Part shown: one piece after another, positions 43,009-54,077 of the stretch
How positions within the stretch are numbered: position 1 is the first letter of the stretch
Layout of the letters: every line of letters starts with the position of its first letter
Program-made: the position numbers and the translations under genes
Notes under the pieces: generated by a model
Seen by the model: only the letters and a program-made list of their open reading frames with translations
What the model was told of the DNA's origin: nothing
Databases searched by the model: none
DNA from: Polysphondylium violaceum
Lineage: Eukaryota > Evosea > Eumycetozoa > Dictyosteliales > Dictyosteliaceae
Direction: 5' to 3'
DNA: 63,867 bases
Assembly: GCA_000277445.1 (NCBI GenBank)
Contig: AJWJ01000072.1
Location: forward strand, 1-63,867

Positions 43009-44668
43009 CTATTGATGTATCGAGACCTCTTTTATTTGTATTATTATCATTATTATTGATACTACTGTTGTTATTACTATTGATATTCTCATTATTACTA
43101 TTTTTACTAGAGTCTTGGTTATTTCATCAATCAAGTAATCAAGTAATTCTAATGACTTTGACTCAACTGCTAAGATAAATAAACTATTACTGTATGATTT
43201 ATGTTGGAAAAGAGGTTGGACAATGTCTGGTAATTCACAGACTATCATTTTCAGGAGAGGTAAATGACAGTGTTGAATGATACCGCCCAACAGAACCAAA
43301 AGTAAAGTAATCTGTCCAAAATTCTCATCATTATCTCATGGTCAAGATCTTGATATGGATCTCGAGGCTCGAGCCTCGAGTCTCAGCCAACACCCTTGAA
43401 TGAGTTTGAATGAGTGCTTTTATATTGACAGAGTTGCCCAATTGACCTATTCTTTCAAATCTCATTGGAAATTTATAATCTCCATACTGTTGAATAGAAT
43501 CTGCTGGTGTATATAGGAAATTCTATTTCTCTTTATATTTATCATACATGGCCACAAAGGTTGGGTACTTTTCTTTTGATTGAGGAAATGTGAAACAAGT
43601 TCTGAATTCTTGAAATATTAGGTATTCTCTGTCTAGTCTGGTTGGTTTATGTAACAAATTGTACAAATCATTTTCTGTATAAAATATACCATGCTCTATC
43701 AACATTGACAAACAAGAGAACTGCTCTCGATTTCCACAAGCCGCCGTGCCATACAATCCATAGCTATACTGGTACCCATTAATAATAAAGTATTGAAGAT
43801 TTTTTTGGTTTGAAAATGGTTCATATGATAGGTTTGGTTTTTATCAATCATACCTGATTGTTCAATTAATTGTACAAATTGTTGGAAATCTGGATGATGA
43901 CTAATATTTTGTAAATTAATATAGATTTCGTATTTGTAGTTGGTATTTATACTGCACAAATACTCTATAATCTCTGTGTCACCTATAAATATATATAGTC
44001 AATTTTTAGGGGAAATAAATCAGACACCAACCATTCATCGATAACATACTATGCCAATTGAAAATGTTTACTCTCTAATGCTCTTTTGAAATTATTGAAT
44101 TCTCTTTCTTTGTTGAATTTGTACTCTTGTACTAACTTATATACATACTCTAATCGTTATATTTTTAAAAACATCAACAAACAAACTGTATTGATTACTT
44201 TCAAGCTTTACCTTTTTGTTTATAATAATATGTTGTTGAATCTCCTTGGTTGAATCAAGTTCACAATGATCATCATCATCATCACGTTGTTGTTCTATTA
44301 CTTGTTCAGGTTGATCGGGCTAGAATTAAATGATTGATAAAAGTGTTTATTCTCACTGTGGTCAACTGGTTGTTGTATAATTGTTCTTGCCATTATTGTA
44401 TTGAACTGATGATTGTGCGCATTTTATACCTCTTTGTAAATATTTTCCCCTGGGTATAAAAATCTTTTAGATATTTATTGTAAAAATTATTTTCAAAGTA
44501 ATATAGGGCCAATTTTTGAAAACAAGAGATTATCTCACTTTTTGCAGACAAAATTAAATGTAATTGTATCAGTAGCGCAGCTCTAATGAAGAGATATTGG
44601 TTGTCAATTACTGATGAATTATTAATAAACAACTGTTCATGTAAAATAGGTACCAAAGTGAAAATCAA
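43009..44668 (-). pseudogene. Broken ankyrin-family gene
   Basis: Minus-strand fragments look like one decayed member of the large dictyostelid ankyrin-repeat family. Pieces: 43959-43699 (ISHHPDFQQFVQLIEQSG), 43756-43523 (YGTAACGNREQFSCLSMLIE then DREYLIFQEFRTCF), and 43299-43009 (LLKMIVCELPDIVQPLFQ, FILAVESKSLELLDYLIDE). The frame changes between the first two near a T6 run at about 43800, and stops interrupt the rest. Fragment 44668-44393 upstream is Leu/Ile-rich and may or may not belong. The family call is from general pattern, not motif identity. Confidence 0.45.
43361..43380. repeat. 20-bp perfect palindrome (three overlapping-spaced XhoI sites)
   Basis: CTCGAGGCTCGAGCCTCGAG equals its own reverse complement. 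It contains CTCGAG three times. It stands out as GC-rich in AT-rich surroundings, inside the broken ankyrin-family region. Confidence 0.8.
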
Positions 44669-45287
44669 TAATGGCCTTCAACAAAAGCTGAACAAGCCAA
44701 TGAAAAGTAAATAAAAAAAACAATAGTAGTAGTGGCAATAGTACTGATAATATTTCTATTTTCCTTGATCTTGTCTATTGCCTTTTCGCTTATCGTAAAT
44801 TTAATTTTTTTACTTGCAAACAATGAAACCTGTTTGATTCTATAAAAAAATGAAAAAAATAAAAATAAATATACTACACTTATCATTTTACCCCAATATA
44901 TTTTTTATTCACAATATAGTTACTTTTAAATTATTGATGACTATATTATATCATGATCCATTCTTTCTAAAACTATTATTTGTTTTGAGCAATTGAAGTT
45001 TATTCTTTTTCATTAAAAAGAAAAAACAATGGTTAATTACCCCCCATCCCCACACATTTTAGCACCCCTATTCTCCCTCACACCCTTTTTGAATAAAATG
45101 ATAGCTTTAAATAAAAAATTCATTTGAGTAAAAAGGCAATTCAAAAAACTTCATGTTGTGGTATCTAAGTTTGTGATTGGCATCAAGTCCTGGAATGGTA
45201 AAAAGGTAATTATTTTTTTTATTCTAATCTAAACTTAATAATGTTTAAAACATTATGCCCCAATTTACCATAAATAAGATAGATTGA
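44669..45287. other. Intergenic region
   Basis: Contains a minus-strand open frame at 44886-44665 encoding a small hydrophobic peptide with two possible membrane segments. It has no recognisable family and may be chance or a gene fragment. The rest is AT-rich with a CCCCCCATCCCC patch near 45040. Confidence 0.35.
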
Positions 45288-46397
45288 TTACCATCTATTC
45301 GAACCAGAATTGGTAACATAACTAATGATATCATTATATGGTACTGGAGCATATAAAGCATCAGTGTATTTTAATGTGAATGGATCATTACGGAATACTA
45401 TAAATAATAATAATAGGATAGTTAATATTTGTAGATGTAAATTAGGTTGAAAAAAATAAATTACCTGGAACAAAGAAATATGATTCACCCTCCCTTTCAT
45501 ACCATTGAATTCCTGATTCAGCATATTCCCCCATTAGTCGTGCTACCTTTACAGCGCCATTAATACCTCCTGGCTGTTGGACCCAGTAAGCATACAAAAC
45601 ACAATTTTGGTAAATAACATATGAACCGCTTTCCAAAATTTCTCTCCAGGTTTCAGTAGTTTCTTTGTGAGTATGATAACATATTAATATTAATTTAACC
45701 TATTTCGTATTATAAGATCGATACTTACCACTTGTTATTGTTTCTTCATAGGTGAAACCAGTAGATACTTCCAATGAAGCATTGCAACCAAAAATACCTG
45801 CTGAAACACCTGCTTTAATTTCAACACTGGTTTGGAAACGACTATTGTAAAAAAAAGTCCAATAGATAAATATATGTTTAGGTATTAAAAATCAAATAAT
45901 TATTTGGTATTTACCTAGAATAACCATTTTTCTTTTCCAATGTTTTTTCAATTGTACCTGGAACAGTGAGAGAATTAATGTAATTCATGTATGCACAAAT
46001 TGGTTTAACTTTAAAAGGAACTTCACCAGCCATTTCTGTCCATGGAGCATTGACCATAACCATTGAATCTAATCAATTTAAAATAATAAATAAATATATA
46101 TTCATATTATTTTAAAATAAAAAATAATTACCGGGTGGAGACTTTAATTTAATGGCTTCATCAATTTCGAAATTACTATTACACTAAAGGTTTAAATAGT
46201 TAGAGAGAGTTTTGGAATATTACATATAATTTATTTACAGTTCGAGATTTAGCAGGATCAAAATTGGAGGAAGCTGTTGGAACTCCAATTTTTTTGGCAT
46301 TTTCAAGATCAGCTTTATGAATATCACCGTCAGCAGTTGATAGAGATAAAGGAATGTTGAGAGTTGATGGATGTAATGGACCTCTTTCAGTTGACAT
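45288..46397 (-). CDS. Protein of unknown function, six exons, beta-rich
   Basis: Six exons: 46397-46239, 46183-46132, 46068-45915, 45841-45729, 45662-45465, 45397-45288; all phases close to 261 residues, which supports a real expressed gene. I do not recognise the family. No signal peptide or membrane segment. The first 75 residues are polar. Residues about 76-200 alternate hydrophobic and polar, with Ser/Thr-rich strands (FQTSVEIKAGVSAGIFG, LEVSTGFTYEETITSGETTE). This pattern recalls beta-sheet pore-forming or lectin-like folds of the aerolysin type, but that is only an impression. The C-terminus (YNDIISYVTNSGSN) is conserved-looking. It lies alone in a decayed neighbourhood, yet all its splice sites and frames are intact. 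Confidence 0.75.
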
Positions 46398-46542
46398 TGT
46401 TGTTATATATAGAAATAAAATAAGAATACTAAATTGAATTGAAATGAAAATTTATTAATTTGTAATGAGTTTAAATACTTTTTTCCAACTCTATTTTTAA
46501 AAATTTTGTTTAACATAAAGAACATCAATCAAAAGAAATTTT

Positions 46543-46768
46543 CTATAATTAACTAAAAAATCCCTCAGTTGGTGATTCACCTCAATGGTTTATAATATTG
46601 ATAAAAAGGGTTTTGATTGAATTCAGTGTCACAGGAAAGTTTCAAAATAAATGATCATAAAATGAATGGGTTGCCCAAAAGTAAAAATTTTACCCCAAAA
46701 ATAGATGGGGTGGTTTTTAATGTCAAGAACCTCAATCAAAGAGATTCTCTATAATTAACTAAAAAATC
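46543..46768. repeat. Imperfect direct repeats about 206 bp apart
   Basis: CTATAATTAACTAAAAAATC occurs exactly at 46543-46562 and 46749-46768. Just before each copy there is a related AAGAAC.TCAATCAAA stretch, so the repeated unit is longer than 20 bp but diverged. Probably the remains of a small duplicated element. Confidence 0.5.
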
Positions 46769-46980
46769 ATCATAATAAAGTTACAAAATAAAAGATCACA
46801 ACGTGAAGTTTGTAAAAATGTCACAGGGTGGACACTCCATACATATTTGACTTAGGGTAGATTACTCTTTTTTTATTGTTTATTATTATTATTTATTATT
46901 TGATTACCAATGAATGGATCAATCTACCAAACATACTTTTTCCCTTGATTAATAGCTTGTACAGACCTAACCTTTTTTAA

Positions 46981-47151
46981 AGTGAGGATTTACTGTACTT
47001 GCAACTCACTAGAAGTTATTCTTATGATGCCACCTCAAAGAAAAGAGGCAGACCTCTAAAGAACTCTACACCAATCTCTCTAAATAATGGCAATTCAAAT
47101 AGCCAATCCCTAGTTCCACACCCCGGCAGACCTCCATCCTCACCAAGATGA
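46981..47151 (+). pseudogene. AT-hook fragment
   Basis: Open frame of 56 residues after a stop, with no ATG. It contains SKKRGRPLKN, a classic AT-hook (RGRP core), and a second GRPP element near the end. It looks like a piece of a chromatin or transposon-derived protein. No flanking exons could be joined to it. Confidence 0.35.
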
Positions 47152-47289
47152 TAATAAAATATTGAAATTTGATTGTTATTTTTTTTACCTAACCAATTTT
47201 TTTTCATTTTTACTATTTTTTAGGAGTTTTATTTAATGAAAAATGTCTTACTAATATTAATAATGAGTCAACTTTTATATTAATAATAC

Positions 47290-47520
47290 TATTACATACA
47301 GTGCATTGGAAATTATTATGAGATCTTTGACTGAAAATTGTAGATTTAATATCATTTTATTTGGTAGCAACTCAACTCGTTTATTCCCGCATGTATCATC
47401 TGCTACTTATAATGATGAAAATTTAATGAAAGCCTCACATTTATTTCATCCATTTCTGCAAATATGGGCGGAACAGAGATTTCGAACTCCAGAGCAATGC
47501 AAGCAATGACCAAGAAATTA
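47290..47520 (+). pseudogene. VWA-domain fragment (VIT/VWA protein pseudogene, 3' part)
   Basis: Plus strand from about 47293: ALEIIMRSLTENCRFNIILF, then GSNSTRLFPHVSSATYNDEN, match the von Willebrand factor A domain of VIT/VWA proteins. After about 47450 the frame shifts, and the next frame gives ANMGGTEISNSRAMQAM, the MGGTE motif that follows in this family. So the order is preserved across a frameshift. The domain's first half, with the DxSxS metal site, is missing. It probably belonged with the VIT fragment at 41.4-42.1 kb. Confidence 0.7.
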
Positions 47521-47832
47521 TCGACATATCAAAAAATATAATATCGTCGTCCAAGAAAAGTCTTTGGTTTTTTTTGTGGTAGAGCTACTGACCCAAAAAT
47601 CTGTGAAATCTTAAACAAAAGATCGTTATTTCGACAAGAAAGGGAAAAATTAAAAAAAACTAAAGTCATCATCATCATCATCATCATAAATATAGACATA
47701 TCATCAATACATGGAAAGAGAAGAGAAGTGAAGGGAAGAGAACTTTTTCACCCCGTCACGCACTTTTTTTAATATTATAATACTGTGCCTGATATAGTTA
47801 ATGTGCAATGTTAGCTCTATATGAACAACATG
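47521..47832. other. Intergenic region
   Basis: Follows the VWA fragment. An ATC trinucleotide run lies near 47668-47686 and a purine-rich GAAGAGAAG stretch near 47712-47742. No gene seen. Confidence 0.35.
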
Positions 47833-49206
47833 CTATCTTGGTTTTTTATTTTGCCAAAATATGATAAACAAAAGCACCAGTGTAAAGATTAAGACAATGG
47901 GTGTTATTTTCAGAGCTCGATAAGGATCACCACCTTTTTTGCAACAGCCTGTGAATTGATGATCTAATAAGTTTGGACGATGTTCTGTTTGATTGTCTCT
48001 TGCACCGCTGATATCTCGAATCCATGTTTTGATTTCCACTCTTTGTTGCTGTGGTTGCTGTTGTAATAGGATTACTCTTGCACCGTGTAGCTTATTTGGA
48101 TTGTATGAGGCAAATCCAGATTTGCGCCCATAGCCTAAATCTATTCCATTAAAATCACCATGAAAATCGTTTTGATGATCTCCTCCAAAATAGAGACCTT
48201 TTACATCACCTCTCTCTATCATAGAGTCTACTAATCCTTGCTGTTTGTTTTTGTCTTTTCCTGTTTCTGCTGTATGATCGGTTTCAAAACAGCAACATCC
48301 ATTATTATCTTCAAGCACGCCATAGACCTGATTATGATTCCATAGCTGCAGTGCTTCACTGGGAGGAACATGAACAAATGCCAATGCTGTAGTACTACTA
48401 TTACTATTGTTTTTACTATATGTATCTGATATATTTTTATACCAATCTATTTGATCTTTATGTATACATCCCCACTCCCTATTGCCACACCCCTTTGTAT
48501 CACTGTCGAATAAATAAATCAACGACAAAGGTGATTCAGTTGTATCATTTGCATAAATTTCCAAAACATAGTTTGAATCACCCGAAATATCTCTAGGGCC
48601 GTGTTTGGTGAGACTCTGATTATACTTTTGATCAAAATCTAAAAGTTCATGTGCATTCAATAGCCCGTGTGCATCTTGACTACCCAATATAATTGCCCAT
48701 CTATATATACGATATCTGTTAATTACCTATTGCATTTACAAACAACACACAAAAACTTACGGTATATTTCTTTTAATCAAAGGCTCTGTCATTAGGCTCC
48801 AAGCGTTGTTGTAGGCCGAAATGTCGTGTTGAAAATTCAAATGCTCGCCAGAGATCATGTCACCTGAAAACACGACTAAGTCTACTGGCGACTCGAGAGT
48901 GAGAATTGTGTTTTGTAAATTATTGTTTGCTATGTCGTCGCCATCGTTTTCTCCGTAATGAAGATCGGTGAATTGAACGACTTTGAACTCAAGTCCGTCG
49001 TCTTCGTCTCTGTATTTTAATTTCAGTCTTTCACCATAACTACCATCACTATGACTATCATATTGATGTTGCTGTTGCTGTTGTTGTTGTTGTTGTTTGC
49101 CATCATGTGTTGAACATATCACGTCGATATAAAAGATAAACAGTAATAGTAAGAGAGTGTAAATGACTCCATATCTATTCCTCCTCCATCTAATATCGAT
49201 ATACAT
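47833..49206 (-). CDS. Membrane-anchored metallophosphoesterase with altered metal-binding motifs
   Basis: Calcineurin-like phosphoesterase related to the purple acid phosphatase 29/Dcr2 group. Two exons: 49206-48761 and 48700-47833, split codon CC|A; 437 residues. An N-terminal hydrophobic segment (YTLLLLLFIFYIDVI) is a signal peptide or anchor, followed by a His/Gln run. Metal motif I QFTDLHYG (DxH) and motif II VFSGDMIS (GD) are intact. Motif III, normally GNHD, reads GSQD (about 155-158). The C-terminal GHDH-type motif reads GGDHQNDF (about 319-326). The family's Cys-rich part (DNNGCCCFETDH) is present. A C-terminal membrane helix (IVLIFTLVLLFIIFW) ends in KKPR. Several metal ligands are replaced, so catalysis is doubtful although the frame is intact. 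Confidence 0.82.
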
Positions 49207-49567
49207 CTATATTGTATCTCTGTCTGTGTTTACAAAATACTAGCTATCTGTTTGGTGTGGACAAGCATTTCAATAATGTTGTTGCAAAAAGTGGAAATTT
49301 CCAAAAAGTTAAAAAACTTGCAAAAATTTAATTTTTATTATTAGTTATGAAACATGTCCATTAGTAAAGCTAATATTGGTAGCCAATAGATATGGGGTGT
49401 AACCAATAGTGAATTTACCTTAATGAAGAGGTAGTGCGTAATTGGTATGGTGATTGCAACTACGACACCAATTTCTAGAAATATATTAGATAAAGAGATA
49501 AAGATACAAATAATGGACAGTAATCTTCATTAAAGTTAAAAATTAAAACGTTTTTTATTCACTACTG
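49207..49567. other. Intergenic region
   Basis: Phosphoesterase promoter and the 3' end of the first surface-protein gene. AT-rich; no gene seen. Confidence 0.35.
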
Positions 49568-51424
49568 TTAAGTTCTCATTAATGGTGTGTATACACCATG
49601 TTTGTGACTTTTTCTTCTCATAACCACAAAGATAATGATACCGATGGCACCGATGACCAAAAAGGCAACAACTATTCCAACGGCAATTTTCCAGATCTCA
49701 CCTTTTGGTTCACCATTATTACTAGTGCCAGTGGTTGATGATGTAGAGGTTGATGTGCTTGAAGAGGTGGTAACTGTACGACCTCCAGAAGTACCACTTC
49801 CAGAAGTACTTCCACTGGTAGAAGATGAAGTTGATGAAGTAGAAGAGGTGGATGATGGGCCTGTTGATGGGCCTGTTGATGGGCCTGTTGATGGGCCTGT
49901 TGAAGTGCCTGTTGAAGTGCTTGTTGAAGTGCCTGTAGATGTGGATGTACCTGTGTTTGTATTGGCACCTGTTGTTGCTGGTGGGTCTGTGCATTTATAA
50001 TCATTGCCTGATTTTAGAACTACTTGACAAGAGGTACAGTCCATTGATCGATAGTTTGCAAGATCCATTGTAATACTATTTAAATAAATAGATGAATCTT
50101 GGCATTCAATCATAGCAAAAGTTGAAGATACCCCGGTTGCATCATTTGTTATTTTGAAATTGGAAGATGATAGAGATAATAATGGAACTTTGTTCAAGTA
50201 GATCATTTCACTTAGACTGTTGCCTGATGAAGATACAATAAAAATGGAGCTTGAAATATCAACAGATGTTTGAGATTGATAAATACCACCACCATAGTAA
50301 CCTTGGTTATTTTGGAATGTGGTACCTTTGACACCCAATACATTGGACAATGAATACACTGGTGTACCAATATTACTATTAAATTTGGAACCAGATACAT
50401 TAAAGTAATTATCATTTGCACCTGAATTATAAATCTATTGGATTCAATTGTTAATAATCATAGAGTTATATAATTCTGAATCAATTCTACTTACAACACT
50501 ACCTTGACTTGAACTAAGTGAATTACTGATAAAGTTTGTATTGATAATGGACATTCCAGTATTCTTACCAGCGATAATGGATGATGATCCTTGATTATTA
50601 TCAAATTCACAACCATTGACAGTTAGATTACCATTATTCATTGAAACGATTTGTTGGTTTGCCAAAAAGTCTGAATTGGACAATGTAACTTGAGAACTAC
50701 CCGATGTTGATATAAAAGTAATGGTGTTTTTTTCAAAAGTTGTGCCAGTAACTGTAGTAGTAACACCTTGAGTATAAATAAAGCTAGATGCACTGGGTGC
50801 AGAATTTGAAGAAATGGTGCATTTGTCGAGGTTTAGTTTATTAACACCACCATAGCCAAAGATTGAAATAACATATGGATTCATACCCTTGGTAGGACCT
50901 GGTGAATTTGTAAAAGTGCATCCTGAAATAGTAGCGATAAATGAATTTAAAGAGCTTACACCAATAATCTTTTGAGTCCATTGATCAAAACTAAGATTAT
51001 TAAGAGTCAATTTACTGGCACATTTCTCGGGGGTTGTTCCAATAACAAACATAGTATTGGCAAAATTATTTCCGAGGATTGTTACACTTGCTGTATCACT
51101 AGCTGGTTGAATTGTGATATCATACTGATTGATATCAATGGTAACACCTGCATTTTTTGAAGTTGCACTGCTGTAATAGGTGCCTGACAAGAGGGCAACC
51201 ACAAGGGGTGGATAAATAGCTGGAGAACCTGAAGCTACTGGATTGGTTGCCTTGAATGAAGCAATGGCATCTTGAATACTGGCACATGAGTTGTCAATTG
51301 AACCTCCACAATTGGGGTCAGTGTTGGTAGAGGACGGTGCGACATAGATTGTGGTGGTAGCACCCAATACCACCTGTCTAGAAATGCATAACAAACAAAT
51401 AAATAAAAATAAATAACACTTCAT
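49568..51424 (-). CDS. Secreted beta-helix surface protein, paralogue A
   Basis: First of four tandem paralogues, on the minus strand. Two exons: 51424-50495 and 50434-49568, phase 0; 598 residues. Signal peptide MKCYLFLFICLLCISRQVVL. The N-terminal module TTIYVAPSSTNTDPNCGG...CASIQDAIASF is shared by the family. About 380 residues of short repeats follow (x-FxxN, SNFxxN, GCxFxNN) typical of a right-handed parallel beta-helix (pectin-lyase-like). A Cys pair CTSC...KC closes the helix. Then a Ser/Thr/Gly/Pro stalk with STGPSTGPSTGPS repeats, a membrane helix (IAVGIVVAFLVIGAIGIIIFVV) and a short basic tail (RRKSHKHGVYTPLMRT). The ectodomain presumably binds something at the cell surface. No enzyme active site seen. 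Confidence 0.85.
49854..49937 (-). repeat. 12-bp tandem repeat in paralogue A stalk
   Basis: GATGGGCCTGTT repeats four times exactly (49854-49901, plus-strand reading), followed by three variants (GAAGTGCCTGTT, GAAGTGCTTGTT, GAAGTGCCTGTA) to 49937. Each unit codes four residues of the stalk (STGP or STGT/STST type), so copy-number change alters stalk length without shifting the frame. Confidence 0.85.
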
Positions 51425-51961
51425 CTTGAAAAAACAAAAAACCAGCTAGGAAGATGTGATAATGATGACGAATATAAAGACCTTCCGTAAATACCGTATT
51501 TAATATTTTTAATCATTAAATTTTGTTAAAATTCTCATTAAAATAAAATAAATAAAATTATAAAATCAAAAATAATACACTATTAGAAATCAAATCGAAC
51601 ATCCTTGCACAAATGATGCGTTTTTATACCAAGCCATGATGCAAAATGCCCTAAAAAAAAAAAAATCAAAACGAAAAGTTGTTCGAAAAAAAAAAGGGAA
51701 ACCTTCGAGCCCGGCACACAAAGAAAAAAATCCCAAAAAAAATTCCGAGCACCTAAAAAATTGGTAGAATGTTTCCAGACAAGTTTTCCAAATAAATTTT
51801 CTATCGAAAATATCTTTTTTTTTCATCACAACCAGAGGTCCTTTTAACGAAAAATGAAAGTTTATTGAAAATCAGATTAACTTTGGTAACAAGACCAAAA
51901 GCCAAGCATTTTTTGAATCTTTAGAGATAAATAACTGGGGTAAAGAGGTTTATTTTTAAAC
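51425..51961. other. Intergenic region between paralogues A and B
   Basis: Promoter of paralogue A and 3' region of paralogue B. The minus-strand open frame at 51829-51590 is Phe/Cys-rich from T-runs and not convincing. No gene seen. Confidence 0.4.
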
Positions 51962-53698
51962 TTAGATTAAAAGAAGAGCAAATAAAGCAGCAACGATATA
52001 GACCCACATTTCAATTTTGTGTGAGTTTGCGTCACCAGTGGTATGTGTAGTGGTTGATGAGGTGGAAGTGGAGGTGGATGATGTTGTGGTAATTGTACCG
52101 CCATTTCCTGAGGATGCACCAGAGGTAGTTGATCCATTACCACTATTACCAGTAGTGCCGGATGAAGATGATGTTGTTGATGAGCTTGTTGATGATGTAG
52201 ATTCATCAGATGAGGATGTTGATGATGTTGTTGGTGCAACTTCACATTGATATTGGTTCCCACTTCTGATAGTAACTGAGCAAGAAGTGCAATCAATGGA
52301 TCTGTATTGAGCAAGATCCATGGTAACATCAGACAAATAAATGGCGGATCCTTGGCATTCAATCATTGAGAATTTTGAAGAGACACCAGTGGCATCACTT
52401 GTGATTTTGAAATTGGTAGATTCAATAGATAATGATGGAACTTTGCTCAAGTAGATCATTTCGCTTAAACTGTTGCCTGAAGAGGTGACAATAAAAATGG
52501 AGCTTGCAATGTCAGCAATTGTGTCAGATTGATAAACACCTCCACCATAGTAACCTTGGTTATTTTGGAATGTGCTACCTTTGACAGCTAAATTATTTCC
52601 TGTTGAATAGATAGGAGTACCATTGTTGTTGGAAAAAGTAGAGCCAGACACGGTAAAGTAATAACCTTCAGCACCAGAGATAGTAAGCTAAATTGAGAAA
52701 CCATCATTATATTAATATGTCAGTCTGGAAATTAAATATTAAAACAACATAATGATTGTTCAACTTACAATACCATTTTGACTTGATCCAATTGAGTTGG
52801 AGATAAAGTTTGAGGTGCTGATTGAAACGCCAGACTTTACAGAATAAAAAATATATGAGCTATCTTGATTGTTTTTAAAATTACAACCGGTAATAGTCAT
52901 GTTACCATTGATAGCATAGGCTACTCTTCCACTATTGGTAACATTTGAATTGGACATTGTGACAATAGAAGAAGAAGTTATCATAGTGGTAAAGTTGTTG
53001 TTGTTGAAATTGGAATTTGTAATGCTGACAGTGACACCTGATGTGTAAATTAAGCTAGAGGATGCTTTGGCAGAGTTGCTATCCATTGTACATTTATTAA
53101 AGTTTAAGAAGGTGATTTTTGAACTACCATAGGAATAGATAAGGAAAATGGATGGGTTATTACCACCACCACCTGCAGAGTTTTGGATGGTACAGTTTGA
53201 AAAGCTGGCAGAGAGATCATAGATTGAGCTAGCTGCGAGGATTTGGCTTGACCAAGAATCAAATGTAATACCAGTAACGGTTAATTTAGCGCCCCATTCT
53301 GCAGGCTTTGAAAGGCCAATGTTAAATAAATCGTTGGTAAAGTATTTACCAGAGATGACTACGTCTGTATTTGGTGTGGCAGGTTGAATGGTGATATCGT
53401 GTTGATAGAAAACAACAGTGTCGCTGACATTCTTTGAGGTAGCACTACTGAAATAGGTACCGGGCAAGAGAGCGATCACAAGGGGTGGATAGAGCTTGGG
53501 ATTGCCAGAGCCTGGAAAGCTGTAGGAATCAAATGAGGCAATAGCATCCACAATACTACCACAAGGGCTTTGAATTGAAGTGCCACATTGTACCTTACTA
53601 TTTACAGCATCTGGTGAAACATAGATAGTGGTGGGTGTCGAAAGCACCACACTAATAGATAACACACACAATAAGAAAGCTAAACAATAATCTCTCAT
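51962..53698 (-). CDS. Secreted beta-helix surface protein, paralogue B (probably GPI-anchored)
   Basis: Closest to paralogue A. Two exons: 53698-52769 (930 nt, the same length as in A) and 52687-51962, phase 0; 551 residues. Signal peptide MRDYCLAFLLCVLSISVVLS, then TTIYVSPDAVNSKVQCG...CGSIVDAIASF and beta-helix repeats (VTMSNSNVTNSG, ITGCNFKNNQ, STFSNNNGTPIYS). FQNNQGYYGGGVYQS and SSGNSLSEMIYL are nearly identical to A. The Ser/Thr/Gly stalk is followed by a hydrophobic tail (WVYIVAALFALLLI) that ends the protein with no cytoplasmic residues. This arrangement suits GPI anchoring rather than a transmembrane anchor. Confidence 0.85.
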
Positions 53699-54077
53699 CT
53701 TTTATACAAATATTATGACGTGTCGTCTGTCAAGGTGTTAATTTAAACAATGTTTCAATCACACGGGGCCTCGATCACAAATCGTAAAATTAAAAAAATT
53801 TTAAAAAATACAAAAAAAAAAAATCATTATCTGAAAGGGTTGGTCCCCAATAAAATGATTGCGAGCTAAGAGACTCTTTCTATGAGTAAAAAAATATCTT
53901 TTTTTTCTTTTTCAATTTCTGTTAATATTGGTATTGGACCAGTGCGTGAACGTCGCCACACACAATCATATACACTCACCAGAATGATTAATACTCTAAA
54001 TTGTTTGTTGACTGGATTAATTATAAATAATAAGTTTAATTTAATTTATATTATTTATTATCGTTCATTTATTCTTT
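53699..54077. other. Intergenic region
   Basis: Promoter of paralogue B and 3' flank of the small membrane-protein gene. A-run at about 53813-53823. No gene seen. Confidence 0.35.

Larger units (their letters stand above)
46398..47289. other. Intergenic region with repeats and an AT-hook fragment
   Basis: Holds a 20-bp exact direct repeat (46543-46562 and 46749-46768) within longer imperfect repeats, and an AT-hook-bearing open frame on the plus strand (46981-47151, listed separately). Otherwise AT-rich. Confidence 0.45.

Noticed and set aside
47022-47207. Minus-strand 61-residue frame
   Set aside because: Opposite strand of the AT-hook fragment, which gives the more recognisable product.
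49635-50000. Plus-strand 121-residue Val/Glu-rich frame
   Set aside because: Antisense of the stalk repeats of paralogue A.
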